This document shows, one piece after another, positions 47,596 through 60,739 of a stretch of 64,000 nt of DNA. Positions within the stretch are counted from its first letter, which is position 1; each line of letters opens with the position of its first letter. Made by a program: the position numbers and the translations under genes. The notes below the pieces were generated by a model. That model was not told where the DNA came from, searched no databases, and saw only the letters and a program-made list of their open reading frames with translations. This DNA comes from Chrysaora quinquecirrha (Eukaryota; Cnidaria; Scyphozoa; Semaeostomeae; Pelagiidae), in NCBI GenBank assembly GCA_014526335.1, contig JACTAT010000016.1:3903722-3967721 (forward strand), read 5' to 3'.

Positions 47596-47719
47596 TCCAT
47601 TCCTAGAAAAAAGTTTACGAGCCTTTTCACACAATGTACGACGACTTTGAAATAACTTTCAAGCATATATAAATATCTAGGTTATACAATAATAGCTCGT
47701 GTATGTACCCATAACGTAA

Positions 47720-47868
47720 CAGGGCCGTCGGAAGCGGGGGGGCTGGGGGCTTGAGCCCCCCAAATAATGTCGAGAACAATAGCATGACGTCATAAAATCA
47801 TTATGTCATCTAGTATTCTTCAGTTGTTCAACCCCCACCCCAATCTGAGATCCCTTCCGACGGTCTTG
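47720..47868. mobile_element. Short hAT-like MITE
   Basis: Ends CAGGGCCGTCGGAAG and CTTCCGACGGTCTTG are inverted with mismatches, and a G-run follows the left end as in the hAT element at 9604. No duplication was seen. Confidence 0.55.
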
Positions 47869-47999
47869 CTTAAGCAGCTCTTTTCTCATACAGAATAAGT
47901 TACGAACCAAAGCTGAGAATTGGGAAAATGCTTGATGTGGTGGATAAGGCTTGTAGAGGTGGGTTCAGCTTTATTTAGCGCAGAAGGTATATAGTGTTT

Positions 48000-48110
48000 A
48001 GCAAACAAAAAAATGTTTGAAAAGTAATGTTTTGCTACATGGTTAAACAGTCACACAAGAAACAAATTTGAAATGTTTGAAAAGCAATGTTTGATCGTTT
48101 TGCCGGGGCC
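48000..48110. mobile_element. Decayed Harbinger-type MITE copy
   Basis: Ends GATCGTTTTGCCGGGGCC next to TAA; only part of the family sequence at 8645 remains. Confidence 0.5.
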
Positions 48111-48114
48111 TAAA

Positions 48115-49600
48115 ACAAATTTAAAATGTTTGAAAAAAAATTTTTTGCTTGCAAAGCCTGTAAAATGAAGTATATGGCTAGTTAGATCTTTAATTGGTCA
48201 CAACAGCAGCTTGGTCCTCAAAAATGTTATTAATTATCTATAAGTTTATCTCTTCTCTCTTTATCTAAATCTCAAATGTCTGAGCAAAGTTTGCTTGAAA
48301 CTATTATCTAACAAAATCTACAGCCGTAGTCTTAATCAAGTTGATCTTCATAACTTTCGCCGCTGGTAGTCTCATTGCAAAAGATATACAAAAGTTTGCT
48401 CAAACTTCAGTCTAAACGAAGGCAGCTTTTACTGTGCTGATAATGGTTATCATCAAGTTTATCACCTCTCTCTTAACCTGCTTTGCAAACTATTTTGCAA
48501 AATTTGCTGGTATTAAGTAGTTTTCATTCAAAATCTACACCTGTATGTGTAGATTAAGATCTCTAATTTCTCCGACTATCTGCAAGATGACGTGGAAGAT
48601 TCTTCAAACTAAGATCAATGAAAACGCAGGTGGGACTTAAACGTAGATTATAACGCACAGGCCATTTACTAAGTATACCAGAAGTAAAACCTAGGCAAAA
48701 AAAACAGAAATACGCAAGCCAAATACCACCTCAGGTCAAAAGACAAGAGCTAAAATCGTTTCCAATGCCTCAACTCTGAAGCTTTCAAATATCAGTTTTT
48801 TATGCACACCATAAGACTATGCTCTATGCAGCCCCTTCGGCTGATACCTTTCGCTCCAACATACACAAGTGGATGCTCCCAACCACAGGAAAATGGACCT
48901 TAATATTAACAGTCGTGATTTTAGTGTTCTTAACTAGCACCAGTACCTAGCTTTTTTAACAGCTCCGTGATGGCTATTGCTTTTTAGAGTTCATAACTGA
49001 AGAATTGAAGAGCTGGCAATTTCAAACATGAAACATAAGTTTGTACGGCATAAGTAATCTCGTGCAGCTGGCCAATGACAGAACCGCTTAAAAAGCCATG
49101 ATAGGGCGCGCCGTGTCTTACTAAGACGGAGAGAGGCATATCGGATTATTATTAGAATGATCACCCTCCTCTCATCTTAGCCCCTTTTCCCACATAGGGA
49201 GGGTCGAAAAACCGTAAAACCGCAAATTTTTTAGCCAATAACTGTACAAGCGTACATGTTTCTCCTTAAAACCGTAAAAACGCACCGAAATCGCAAATTG
49301 AAAAACCGTAAAACCGTAGTTTTTTAAGATGAAAACCGTAAAACCGCTCTCAAATTGCCAAATAACCGCAAACCGTCATGCCCATGACCCCCTCTTGTTA
49401 CGAAAGTACAAGTCGATCAAATGACGCAGCAAAGTCATTCATATCTCATAAAACACTGAGGCTAAGGGGAAGTCAAAATTTTTCATGCTAAAAAGTGGGT
49501 CGTCTCAAAATATTTTGTCCATGATTTAGTGTCTATGCAAACGTTGAGAACGATGTAGGGGAATTTCATTAAAATTTTGGTCCCTCTGTTTGTTCATTAA
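48115..49600. other. No gene recognised; ACCGTAAAA-rich patch
   Basis: Around 49205-49370 the motif AAAACCGTAAAACCGC recurs several times, in a dispersed pattern without fixed period. The rest is unassigned. Confidence 0.4.
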
Positions 49601-49619
49601 CTATGGTTTCTCAAACAGT

Positions 49620-50285
49620 TTTTCAAACATCATTTCTACAGAGCATGAGTTCTGTAGAAATGATCCTGCCTGATCTACATGCCTTGAAAGGTTTGCATCA
49701 ACTCTGATCGTGATCCTACAAAATCTACGTCAGTAACTCGAGATTATCACCAAATCACCATTATACTTTCTTTGCTTTCTAGCAAAATGGTGCAGTTTTT
49801 TTCAAACATTTGAGTTCTGTAGAAATATGCCTGCTCGATCTAAATGCCCTGAAAAGTTTGCATCAAATCAAAATCTGATCGTTCAAGTCTACGTCAGAAA
49901 TTCAAGATTATCACTAAATCACCACTATGCTTTCTTTGCTTTCTAGCAAAATGTGCGATTTTGTCAAACTTTTGAGTTCTGTAGAAATGTTCCTGCTTGA
50001 TCTAAATGCCCTGAAAAGTTTGCATCAAATCAAAATCTGATCGTTCAAGTCTACGTCAGAAACTCGAGATTATCACCAAATCACCACTATGCTTTCTTTG
50101 CTTTCTAGCAAAATGTGCGATTTTGTCAAACTTTTGAGTTCTGTAGAAATTTTCATGCTGCTTCTTAATGCCCTGGAAAAGTTTGCATCAGATCTGATAG
50201 TGATCGTTCAAAAATCTCGAGATTAACATACGATCACAGCTATACTTTCTTTGCTTTCTAGCAAAATGGTACACAAAAGGTTCAC
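49620..50285 (+). repeat. Tandem repeat, four units of about 160 bp
   Basis: tttctttgctttctagcaaa recurs at about 49767, 49931, 50093 and 50247, each followed by gagttctgtagaaat, cctgaaaagtttgcatca and gagattatcac blocks. Confidence 0.85.
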
Positions 50286-50289
50286 TTAA

Positions 50290-50995
50290 CTTTTGAAGGC
50301 TCGAAAAAACGCAGGTGCAACTTAGCAGATAATGCTTATCTTGAATCGTTTCTTCTTTGCCTTCATTGATTAAGCCTCTGAAAACTTTACATTGCACTAT
50401 AAACCTCTCAAAGCATAGCCTTAACATTTGAGGTTATCATAAAATAAATCACAAAGGTCTTTTGCCTGTTCAGAGCAAAAGACGAAGATGATCACAAGAA
50501 CACAAGAAGATGATCTGCAAAGTTTATTGAAACTTCAATCGCCAGAGATAGGAAGATAACACTTATCTTGAAGCTTAAAGCTACTTTTTTGTTTGATTGC
50601 AAAATAGGCCAACTAAATTGAAAACCTTTGCCGATATAGTTCTAATCTATTATCAATATTCTCGTGCCCTGCTGCTTGACCACTTTCGCTATCACATTCT
50701 GCAAAAAGATATAGTAGCCAAGCCCAGGATAACTTAGCGGGCCCTTATGGGTCTGCCAGCACTTCCATGGTGGAAACGACATATAGACGAAGAATGTTTG
50801 GATTGATGTGTTGGATTGAATGGCGCTACCCTGTTGCAGGTGACCTATACTAGACAAAGGGAACATTCTAGAACGAATACCTCAACGGTACTGATTACAG
50901 GATTTACCGACTTCAAAATAACGGGCTGAGAGGGTTGTAGGGTTGGGGAAATTTATTCTGACAAGATCTGTACAAAGGACCCTTCGATCGTAAGC
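50290..50995. other. No gene recognised
   Basis: Short minus-strand ORFs only, without family or splice support. Confidence 0.35.
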
Positions 50996-50999
50996 CAAC

Positions 51000-51290
51000 A
51001 GCTTCAACCATTCTTATGATGCTTTGGCCACCCAACTAATGAGTTTACAACTCAGCCAACGCCTTAGTCACTAGGCCAATGCGTTGACCACTCAGACAAC
51101 GGCATAACTACTCGGCCAGACGCCTTCACTACTCAGCCATCGTCCATGCCACTCAATGACTTCACGGCATGGCCAACGCCTTGACCACTCGGCAAATGTC
51201 TTCGCTAAACGGCAACGACTTGACGACTCGCCCAGTGCCTTCGTTACTCGGCTAAAGCCTTTCCCTTGACCACTAGGCCATGCAACCTGT
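51000..51290 (+). repeat. Degenerate GCC-TTGACCACTCGGCCA minisatellite
   Basis: Around ten loose units of 25-30 bases sharing cc-ttgaccactcggccaa. Confidence 0.65.
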
Positions 51291-51299
51291 TCATTAAGG

Positions 51300-52900
51300 C
51301 ACTTTCGACAAGTTTCACTCTAGGTTTTTGTTTGTTTTGGTATATTCATACCAATAAGAGAGCTTCCAGAAAAGCCTATATGTTGATCTTTTAATACCAG
51401 CTGATCAAGCTTTACATGTCGTGTGTAGGTCAACTGTGTTGTTCATCAAAGGCATCTTGTGAGCCTATTCTATCAACCGCTTCATTATCATAGCGTTTCA
51501 AATCCAAATCAAAGACAATTGTTAAGAAATTAGCTTGACTTGCAGGCAGCATGAATGCTTAGTTTTAATCGGCAATTTAAAGGGGATCTAGCAATTAACG
51601 GACACACTCAACAAGGCATGCTTTATGTCGAATCTCTAACGAAATTCGACAATGCCATACACGCTATTCCCCTTTAGCAAGATCTTACCTTACGAACCAT
51701 TGGACACAAAATCAAAGAAAGCAAGAAAGTATGCCCAAAAAAGTTTCCGCTGTTTATCGCAATTCTGAAGTTTTTTACAACTCAAAAAGTAAAGCATGAA
51801 CTAAATATGGAGAAAGAAATTCTGTCAAAAGAGGCTGAAAGTTTTCTTCAGTTTTGTGCTGATAAAATGTTGCTTTTTCTAAATAAACCTACCATGTATG
51901 TAGAATGAGGCATGGGCTTTGATTTGTGATACTTTTCTAAAAGGTTCTGACACTCAGAGCTGGAAACAGAGCGAGAACAAAACTGTTGGTCTCACAGTGG
52001 GCCTAAAAACTTGCACTCCTTGTCTTTTCTTATATATTGATATGGTCCGTTAGCACTTTTCTCTCCTAGTTTCCCTGTGCTCTCTCGAAAAATGTTAATT
52101 TTGCTCACGCTCAAAGAAGAAAAGATTTCAGTTCACTACACTTTAGAATGGGCTTCCTGTGCTCAGATACAAGAAACTGAGATACAGCAAAGAATCTTAA
52201 ACAAGCAACAGAGCAAAGCCCATGCACAATCGTTGCCATATAGGCCATCCCACATGCCTTAGAAATCGTGAGAAAGCATTTCCAGCCTCATTGTATTTCA
52301 ACGTTATAACTTCACAGAGTCACAACATATAAGAGCGTGGTCGAGTATTCCTCTCTGTTTTGATTGCCTTTGATTGCATGCTCTCCAAATCATCCTACGC
52401 TAGATTTCCAGCATCGAATTTTGGTGTAAACACATCAGTGTATACACATTGCTTGTAAGAAATGACAAAGTTATTGTGACATCCAACAGTAAACACTGAT
52501 TGACCATCCTACTTAATGACAAGAGGGTGCTTTATGATTACACAACCAATGGCGCAATCAAACAACTTCCTTGATGGAACGTAACGGGGAAGCACACGCC
52601 CAAACAGAGCAAACAAAGGCTATATTCAAAATCCTAGTTCCTTGCTCTAAAGCTAGAAGAATAAGGTCGGAAATAAAATTATGATCCTTTTTAAAACAGT
52701 CAAACAGGGGACAAACAGCAAGAGAAGATAAATGCCCCAAAACAGAATAGGCCTAAAAAATCCGCAAACAACCCGCAAAAGAGCGATCTGGTTCCTGCTT
52801 GTATATCTACGGTGCCATCAACTAGTAGAAATTCAACGGCAACGCAATACGCCCCTGAACAAAAACTTGTTCATAGCAATTGCAAAGTCGGAACTTTGAA
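51300..52900. other. No gene recognised
   Basis: Only short ORFs; no motif, clear repeat or RNA gene was seen. Confidence 0.35.
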
Positions 52901-52924
52901 ACCCTGATTCCGCATCGAACCAAC

Positions 52925-53095
52925 AGGTGAAGGTGGAGGTGAAATGGTGTATTAAGCGCTAGTCGCTAGGATCTCAGAAGAGATGAACTAACGAAACCTC
53001 GACCCTGGCTGTGCCACTACCGTTGCTGAGGCTTGAGCTTGAACCCCGACCACACTAAGCTCTTGACACCACCATTTAGCTGGGTGAAGCTAAAG
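52925..53095 (-). mobile_element. SINE A copy
   Basis: Minus-strand copy from ggtgaaatggtgtattaagc to the head end near 53095. Confidence 0.75.
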
Positions 53096-53309
53096 AAGAG
53101 CTAGAAAAAGAGACGCAGCAAAATAGCTAACTCTTCTTTTTGCTGTTATATAATAAAGGACGTACGAAAACAACGGGCTGTTTAGGGATTTCCAAGGATT
53201 TTAGCAAAGATTTCATGCAAGACTGGAGAGATTTCGACTGCGGCAGTGACTTTTCTCCCTCTTGTTTTCTCAAACGTACAGTTGAATCTCCAAATATGGG
53301 CCATTGTAG

Positions 53310-53460
53310 ATCCAAGTTCAAGTGGCCGTTATTGAGAGGTGGCTGCTAGTCGGAGGTTTAACAATACCATGGGAAAGGGTTAGGGACTGCAGATTAGTGG
53401 TCATTAAAGGGGGTGGCCGCTTATCTGAGGTGGCCGCTATTAGAGGTTCGACTATGTATC
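53310..53460 (+). repeat. GTGGCCGCTNTTAGAGGTTCGAC minisatellite
   Basis: Some four units of about 30 bases with ggtggccgctattagaggt. Confidence 0.6.
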
Positions 53461-54603
53461 GTTAATATCATGAGCTCGAATGCTTGGTTCGTAGCATCTT
53501 ATTTTAACCTCAATGTAAATGGCAACTCTAGTTCCTCTTCGCTCTGCAGGCCAGAAATCTCGTGCCTGCAGTTTGCGTGTGTCCATATTAGGATCTAATT
53601 AAAATCAGTTATCAAAAACCATAAAAACGCAGCAAAGCCGCGAAAAAGAGCTACAAGTTACATGTTGAAGTAGTGTTTCGAAAGGAATAAATGGTCCATG
53701 TCGTGTAGGGAACTGAAGAGTGGTGTATTTCGGCTGAGTTCGTGCAAACAAGCAAAGCAAAACTACAAGACCTCAAAATTCCTCGTAACTCAAATCTGAA
53801 CGGCAAAGCTTCAATGGCGACGCCGCGAGGCCGATTGGGGACACGTCCACCCCACTTTTCTCAAGGATGCATTTTCTCCATCGTCTAGATAATAGGAGAA
53901 TAAAAAAAGGGGGTTTCCGAGACCCCCCTCTAATTGTCGTTGATATTTTGCCAGACCCCCAATTTTTACTCGCTTCACTCGCATGCTCACCCATCTAGTC
54001 CGTGACATGTAAGCGGAACTGTGGGATACTGTGATCATTCGTGATGTTGGCGTAAGCGTTCATTGAAAATTTTGGCGCCAGTTGCGGAAAGTGTGCAACC
54101 ATTCTTCTTGCTCGTTATCAAAAACGCTAGCCGCGCCCCTTGTTTAATTAAATCAAAACTCGTAATGCTACAAGCCGCAGATCTAAGTCTAATTAATTCA
54201 CGTTCTATACAAGACAAACCTACAGCAAAGCATGTAGGACTGTACTTCTAGTAATCATAGCTTGTTGTTGGCAGGTAGAATGTTTATTTAGAAACGCGTA
54301 CAAGGCTGTTTTCTTAACACTGACAATCTGCGTGCTCAGAAGCTTCAAACAGAAGGCGAAATCATACAAAGCGTCGCAAACATGCAGAAAATATTTAGGT
54401 GGGAGAAACTGGACAGCAAAAATCAAAATAAGACTGACACCGGGAAATAGAACAAACATGAGCCTGGCCTGGGGTTACCTCCGTATATTGTGCCACAGGG
54501 ACACCCGAACTTGGCTTTTCCTTGGGCAGTCTGGAAGAATGGCGCGCATTTTACCCAGATATCCCACGAAATATTCAAATTCTTAGCTTTAAAGGTGGCT
54601 CTC

Positions 54604-54778
54604 TCTAAAGGTGAAATGGTTTGCATTGCGCCAATCATTAGAATCTCAGAAGTAGAAACAATAACGAGCCTTGACACTTGTTTTGACGCTGCCGTGGTTA
54701 AGGCTCTAACCCCGACTTTGCTAAAGCTCTTGCCACCACAAGTTGGATTAGACTACAACACTACAGCACACTGAGGCT
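54604..54778 (-). mobile_element. SINE A copy
   Basis: Minus-strand copy: aggtgaaatggtttgcattg, a degenerate box B (ggctctaaccccg), then ttggattagactacaacac. Confidence 0.7.
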
Positions 54779-55019
54779 AAGGCAGCATTGGACAACATAA
54801 TTCAAAGTCAACATAACAAACAAAAGGCAAGCAGCCTAAAGTCCTTCACAATCTTGCTCTGAGCAGGCTTGATATTAGCTATAGCTGTATGTGCTTACCT
54901 AAGCAAATTTTTGTTTGTTATGTGCGTGTGTTCACGTAGGTCAAGGTTATCCTTCGCGGTAACGAATTCAGAGAGGTATCAGATTTATCTTAATAACATT
55001 TCTGATTCTTATCATTCGC

Positions 55020-56830
55020 TTTATGTCGCTAAGTGACGTCAGCAACGATGCGAAGCCTAGGCACGAAATAAGATTGACAAGACTTTTAACTTGGACTCAG
55101 TACGTGAGTCTAACTCTTCAAAAGGGAACAACTAGACTTATTACACGTAATTTTCGCTCTATAGGCCAATTCGGTAGATAAATGTCTTCGAACTACTCTG
55201 AGCATTAGGCCATTCAATTCAATTTGTAATGTAAATGGTTTATATTGTTGCAATATGCAGAGTAGGGCTCACGTATTGAGTCTAAAGAAAAACAACTTTT
55301 AAAAACAGCAACAACAACATCCTAAAACAGCAGCAACAACGGTCGAGAACAACAACAACGGCCGAGAACAACAGCAGCCTTTTTGACAAAATATCTAATT
55401 CTAAAAGAAGACTCGCTACACAAGTCTCTGTATTGCCCCTTAGATCTGACAGGTAGCTAATAACAGCTACCCTGAATTACAACAACAGTAATGAAAGTGA
55501 GCCTGGTGGAGCAAGTTCTTAGCTGTGACACGACGGCTTCATGTCTTAGTAATGATACGACGCCTAAGCCTAAGATACGGTTAAGACGTCAAAAGAGCAG
55601 CAACAACGGCTTTCTTCACATATTCTTTTTATTAAACGGCCTTAAAGTAGCTACTGATATGCCTCTCCTCGAGACATGCCTTAACAGTAAGAGAAGACTC
55701 GGGTGATTTGTGAGATCCTAAATCTTTCTTTCTGGAAGGAAAACAAACTTCGAAAAAGGCCTAAATAGAGAGGGATGAGTTTTCTTAGATCCGGCAGAGT
55801 AATCTACATATGTACGTAACATCTAACAAGTTTACACGATTAACAGCCCTTGTAATAGGCATATCCATCGCAGTATAGATTTGTTAAGTTCGTAAGTAAC
55901 AAGGAGGTCGCTCGTAGTCAGAGGTGACCCGAAGACTCCTCTTTCGATAGCTGATGCCCGTGAAGGTAGAGGTGGGCGCCACTCCTATCCTTCATCCGAA
56001 GACCAGATTTGTTAGCGTGCTTAGAGGTAATGTTTTGAAGGACCTCTCGGCTACCCGTCGGAGGTCTATGCTTTAACATTTGGGTCTTGTTTAGGTCGAT
56101 AAGACGCCTTCGTTCTGTCAAAAATCTTCGTTAGTTTTTTTTGAAATTGTGTTCTTGCTTTTAGATAAAAATCAACATAAGAAATTGGGCAGAAAGACAC
56201 AAATTAGTGGTCAGGAGTGGCGTAAATGACAAAATTAAAGGTTTCAATTCGCTTGGTTTTCTGCAAAACTGTGTTTATACAACACGTAATTTGCTTTGAC
56301 CTAAAATGGAGTTCTGGTAGTTTAAAATAGAATGATGATAAGATAGAAGTGAGTGAAACTAAAACAAGCGATGGATATCTGTTAAAACTTTAATCAAAAA
56401 ACAAGACATTACCGACAAGCTTTGGAATATTTATTATTAAAAGTATAAAAGCGAGTTTCGGGTTATTTATGCCAATTTCTTGTTGTTAGGAAACAAGCGT
56501 GAGAATGGCGCGAGTTTTCCTTTATGCAAAGACACAGAGGAGTAACATTATGTTTGTCTGTCTTAACCTCGTTCCCAGACTCAAAGCGCAAGAAAGGGAC
56601 TTACGTAATGAGTTTATTCTCAACCGTCAACATCAACTAAGGCCAAGGTTAGACTTATTACACGAGCCGTAGCTTTCGCTTCTCAGGCCAATCCGATAGA
56701 CAAGTCGCTCAGAACCAACTAATACGAGCATTAGGCCATTACATTCAATTTTATAATGTTAATGGCTGTTGTCGTTGCTTAAGGTAGCCGTTGCTGCTTG
56801 CGAACAGTGGGACTTGCGAAATTAGTCTAG
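55020..56830. repeat. Two copies of a dispersed repeat
   Basis: Blocks at 55030-55490 and 56560-56830 share agacttattacacg, tttcgct...aggccaat, and gcattaggccatt. A third piece is at 22625. CAACAA/CAGCAA patches lie in the first. No coding remains. Confidence 0.55.
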
Positions 56831-56839
56831 GCCCAGGAC

Positions 56840-59150
56840 ATGACTCCTCGTTCCAGAACTAACGCAAACTAGTTGTAACTACCAAATGTCGACATGTCAA
56901 CTGACTGCGGTCGTTGGAGCGCTCATGTCAGTGACTGACGGGAATCAGTTGTCAACTAATCGCAGAAGAACATGGTCAAACGTACTGGAACTTTGCGCGG
57001 ACCAGCTGCCCTCAAAAAAGAACTAGTTGTCAGATAGTTTTCAGAGCACTCATGGTGACAGATCGGTTGCGATAAATTAGTTCCAAAAATCGTCGATTAG
57101 CGATAGGCAGCTAGTTCGCTAGTTCTGACTGTGCGCAACGTCGACATGAATTCTGATACACTTTTCTCAAAATTATGGAAAATAGAAAGAGGCATGGTTC
57201 TGTAAGATTGACGTTTTTGAGTCAGAGTTTGCCAAGGCAGAGGCGGAAGTTATGGGGAGCTTATAGGGTCGAACTCCTGACCCGCCAAATTTTTCAGTAT
57301 TGTCGGAAATTTAGGCCTCTTGGCCGCAACAGTCGGAATGTTGAGATTCTGTGAGATTCTGCCATGCCGCCTTTAACAACAGCAACAACAATTTTTAAAT
57401 TTTAAAATTTTTGGATAGAATTGAATTGAGGTGAAAGCAGCGAAAGGTTTGACTCATGTAATAAGCCAACAGACTTTGATTTGATAGTTTTTGCTTCTAA
57501 GATCACTGTGAGATCTTTGTAATCTTTGCTGGAATTTTCCTTAGGTGGGAGTTCATGATTGTAAAAATTGATTAGGAAATGAAGTGGTTGGTTATTAGAT
57601 ACTGGAATATTAATTCGATAAGAGATGTTGTTTGTCTGGCTGTAGGTGTAGCCTTATATTGATAACGACTTGCTACAGTTATTTAACTGATTAGAAACTG
57701 ACCCAATAGAGACTGGATAAATCAAACCAAAAGCTTTCAAAGGGATTGAATTGACAAATTCTTGTCTTTCTTACTAATGTTTAATACGATGTTAGGAGAA
57801 TAATAAGATTAATAAAAGTGAATATGTTTTCATATGATGTTTTGAAGAGAACATGAATAACATATGAAATTAACCTCAGTCAAAGATGAAAAAATCCAGC
57901 AGATAAGGTTATGTTCCGAGCTTAGACTTGCTGAAAAAGTCCCTAGCTTTCACTCATATCGAATTGAATTGAACATAATTGTCGTTGTTCTTCGCTCCTT
58001 CGCTCCAGGTTCTCCCTCATCAAACCGAAACTAACACCAAACCAAGATCTCTGAGTTTGAGCATTATGTATCTATGAACTCAACAGCGATACCAACGACT
58101 CAGGGAAGATGTCTAGACAGCAGCCAGATTGGTTGCATACAACAATTCAATTCAATAGTGATAACTACAAGAGACAGACAAGATGATGACAGAGTGAGCG
58201 CTGTTTCTGAGCAAATGTAGACCGAGAATGAGGCGGGAAAACAGCTGATGCGGACCTGCCATACGTGACCCGGGACTCTGGGTTTACGAAAAGTAGCTAG
58301 TTTCCTCTTTTAATGCAGGGCCTTAAAATGGTGAGCCAAACACACAGAAAAATCAACAAGAGTATGAAATATAAGTGGGGAGGGGGGAATGACAGCTTCT
58401 CGGCACACCGGTACAGAGCATTCGATACACGGTACGACAGACTAAAAATCGACCCGGAAGGTACAAACGCAATCCGGTACGTGCAATTGGAAAATCAAAG
58501 CCATAAAATGCGCATGCGGAAAGCTGTTACACCAGTATGTCACGAATACTAACCGCTAAGCTTGCAAAAAGGCCGGTAAACAGGTACATTGATCGTAGCT
58601 GTCACCCCCCACATTATAGCATATAAAAAGAAGTTTGTATCTCAAAAAGGAAGAAAATATGAAGGGAACTGATCAGTTCATTAATAAGAAGAATAATGAA
58701 CAGCGTGTGCTAAAACGATGAATAAAAAATGCGGAATAAAAATGAAGTATTCGGCAAAAGGGATTTTCAGGGAATCCGATTGCCCAGATTAAAATAGATT
58801 AACCAGCTATGCAAGCAATTCCATATTGAAACTCGCTTATAATTACGTCAAGGGTAAAACGAAAATATTAAAGGAGACGTTTTCTGTTGCACAGAGAAAA
58901 GAATGATTCTTTTAAACAACTCGATTGATTTAACGATTTTAAGACGTAATTCTCTTCAGTGGAGATGTTTGCTTGGGACCATTTCTGCAATCAGAGATTT
59001 GGTACACCTGGAATCGTGTTCATTTGGTGCTGAGTTCCAAAAATGTGGGTTAAGCAGCTCTGGAAGGCCTTTTAAACTTCGGATCCAAGAAAGAACGCTT
59101 TGCTTTCGCTACACTATTGTGAATTTGAAAGGAATCCGAAACACATTCGA
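56840..59150. other. No gene recognised
   Basis: ORFs at 58313-58552 and 58903-59172 (plus) are the longest, at 79 and 89 residues. Neither has a known motif, signal peptide or splice support. Confidence 0.35.
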
Positions 59151-59172
59151 ACATGTTAAACCAACAGCTTGA

Positions 59173-59425
59173 AGGTCCTGGACAACCATTCAAACATTGT
59201 TTGTCAAACTTTTCAAATTTGCCTGTCAAGCAAGACGTTTCACTGTTTTACTGTAAAATTCCTCGTCAAACATTGTTTACTTGTATCAAAACATGGCGCA
59301 ACCATTTTTGCTTCTTTGTGATTGTCAGGCAATGTTTTGTGACGTAGCCAAACACTCAAATGTTGCTTGAAAAGCAGAAGAACTTAGATGTTTGACAAAC
59401 AAAGTTTGATCGATTGACTAGGGCC
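59173..59425. mobile_element. Harbinger-type MITE copy (GGCC...CAAAC family)
   Basis: Left GGTCCTGGACAACCATTC, right GATCGATTGACTAGGGCC next to TAA, with AAACATT palindromes inside. Confidence 0.6.
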
Positions 59426-60284
59426 TAAGTTTTTGCGTTTGATAGATTAGAATATAAATATAGAGAAATTTCTTTTCATCCCTACGAAGCTCACATTTTC
59501 ATACTTAAGTAGGTTCAAATTTGCAGTCAAACATAACTTATGATTCACGCTGAATTTCAATTCATTGTTTCCCGCTCAATTGCTAAAACGTCATCATCGA
59601 TTTGCATTCGAGCTGTATTTACCACCCATAGCCGAAATGAGGCTGCTTTGAAAGAGAGGTTCCACTTAATGACTGAACTGTGTCCATCGAACTCAGTGAA
59701 TATGTGTCACGCAAAGGTTTGCATCAAAAACCATTTACACATTTGGGAAAGTTTTTATCGATTTTAGAAATCTGTTCGAATTGAGCTTAATTTAAAAGCA
59801 CTGTACAAGTGACCAAAGTAATCAATGAAACATCGTCACAGGAAAACCTCAAAAACCCAAAACGTAGGCCTTATCTCGATCCACGGTTAAGATAAAACAG
59901 TCAGCATTTCAAGACGAAAACAAGGTTAAAGTTGGCTGTTTATAAGACAGAAATAAAAATATAGGATTAGACATTGAATCGAAACAGCAGCGTTGATGAA
60001 CGCGTACAAAGATATTTTCGCAGCAGGCGATCGGCTGTTCGTTAAACGCGCTTAGATGTCCACAAAAGTCGAATTGTTTTGAATCCAAGATGTAACGGTC
60101 GCAAACAGCTTGGCTCTTCGATATATTATCACCGCTTAGCAGGCTGCTTCTTTGTCATTTTGAAATGACGATTCTTGTTTTCGTTTACAGATTCTAATAG
60201 ATCCCTATTAATAATATTCAATGTTAAGGAAATCTTCCTTGAAGCACCCTTTATATGTAGCAGTTTCTCCTGCCGCGTTGAATG

Positions 60285-60735
60285 GCTTTTTCAGTCATTA
60301 GCAATAGTTTCTTCTTCAACTGCAATGTTTACTTCTTTCAAAAGCACATATTTCTTAATTCTGTTTTTTCGTATGCAACAGTTTCTTTGATTATTTGCGA
60401 TGGTTTTTTCAGTCATTTGCAATGGTTTCTTCAGTCATTTGCGATGGTTTCTTCAGTCATTTGCAATGGTTTCTTCAGTCATTTGCAATGGTTTCTTCAG
60501 TCATTTGCAATGGTTTCTTCAACCATTTGCAATGGTTTCTTCAACTATTTGCAGTAATTTTCCAGCCATTTGCAATGGTTTCTTCAGCCATTTGCGATGG
60601 CTTCTTCAGTCATTTGCAATGGTTTCTTCAACCATTTGCAATGGTTGCTTCAGCCATTTGCAATGGTTTCTTAAGTCATTTGTAATGATTTCGTTTCTTT
60701 AGTCACATGCAATGGTTTCTTATGTCTATTGCGAT
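60285..60735 (+). repeat. 22-bp minisatellite
   Basis: About 18 units of a 22-base repeat containing ttcttcagtcatttgcaatg. Since 22 is not a multiple of three, all three frames stay open and yield repetitive ORFs (SFAMVSS...). The minority variants cagtc/caacc/cagcc show local reshuffling. Confidence 0.95.
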
Positions 60736-60739
60736 AGAT

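Noticed and set aside
60282..60702. Repeat-protein gene (SFAMVSSVICNGF units)
   Set aside because: A 22-base unit keeps all three frames open, so long ORFs are expected by chance; there is no start, signal or splice support.
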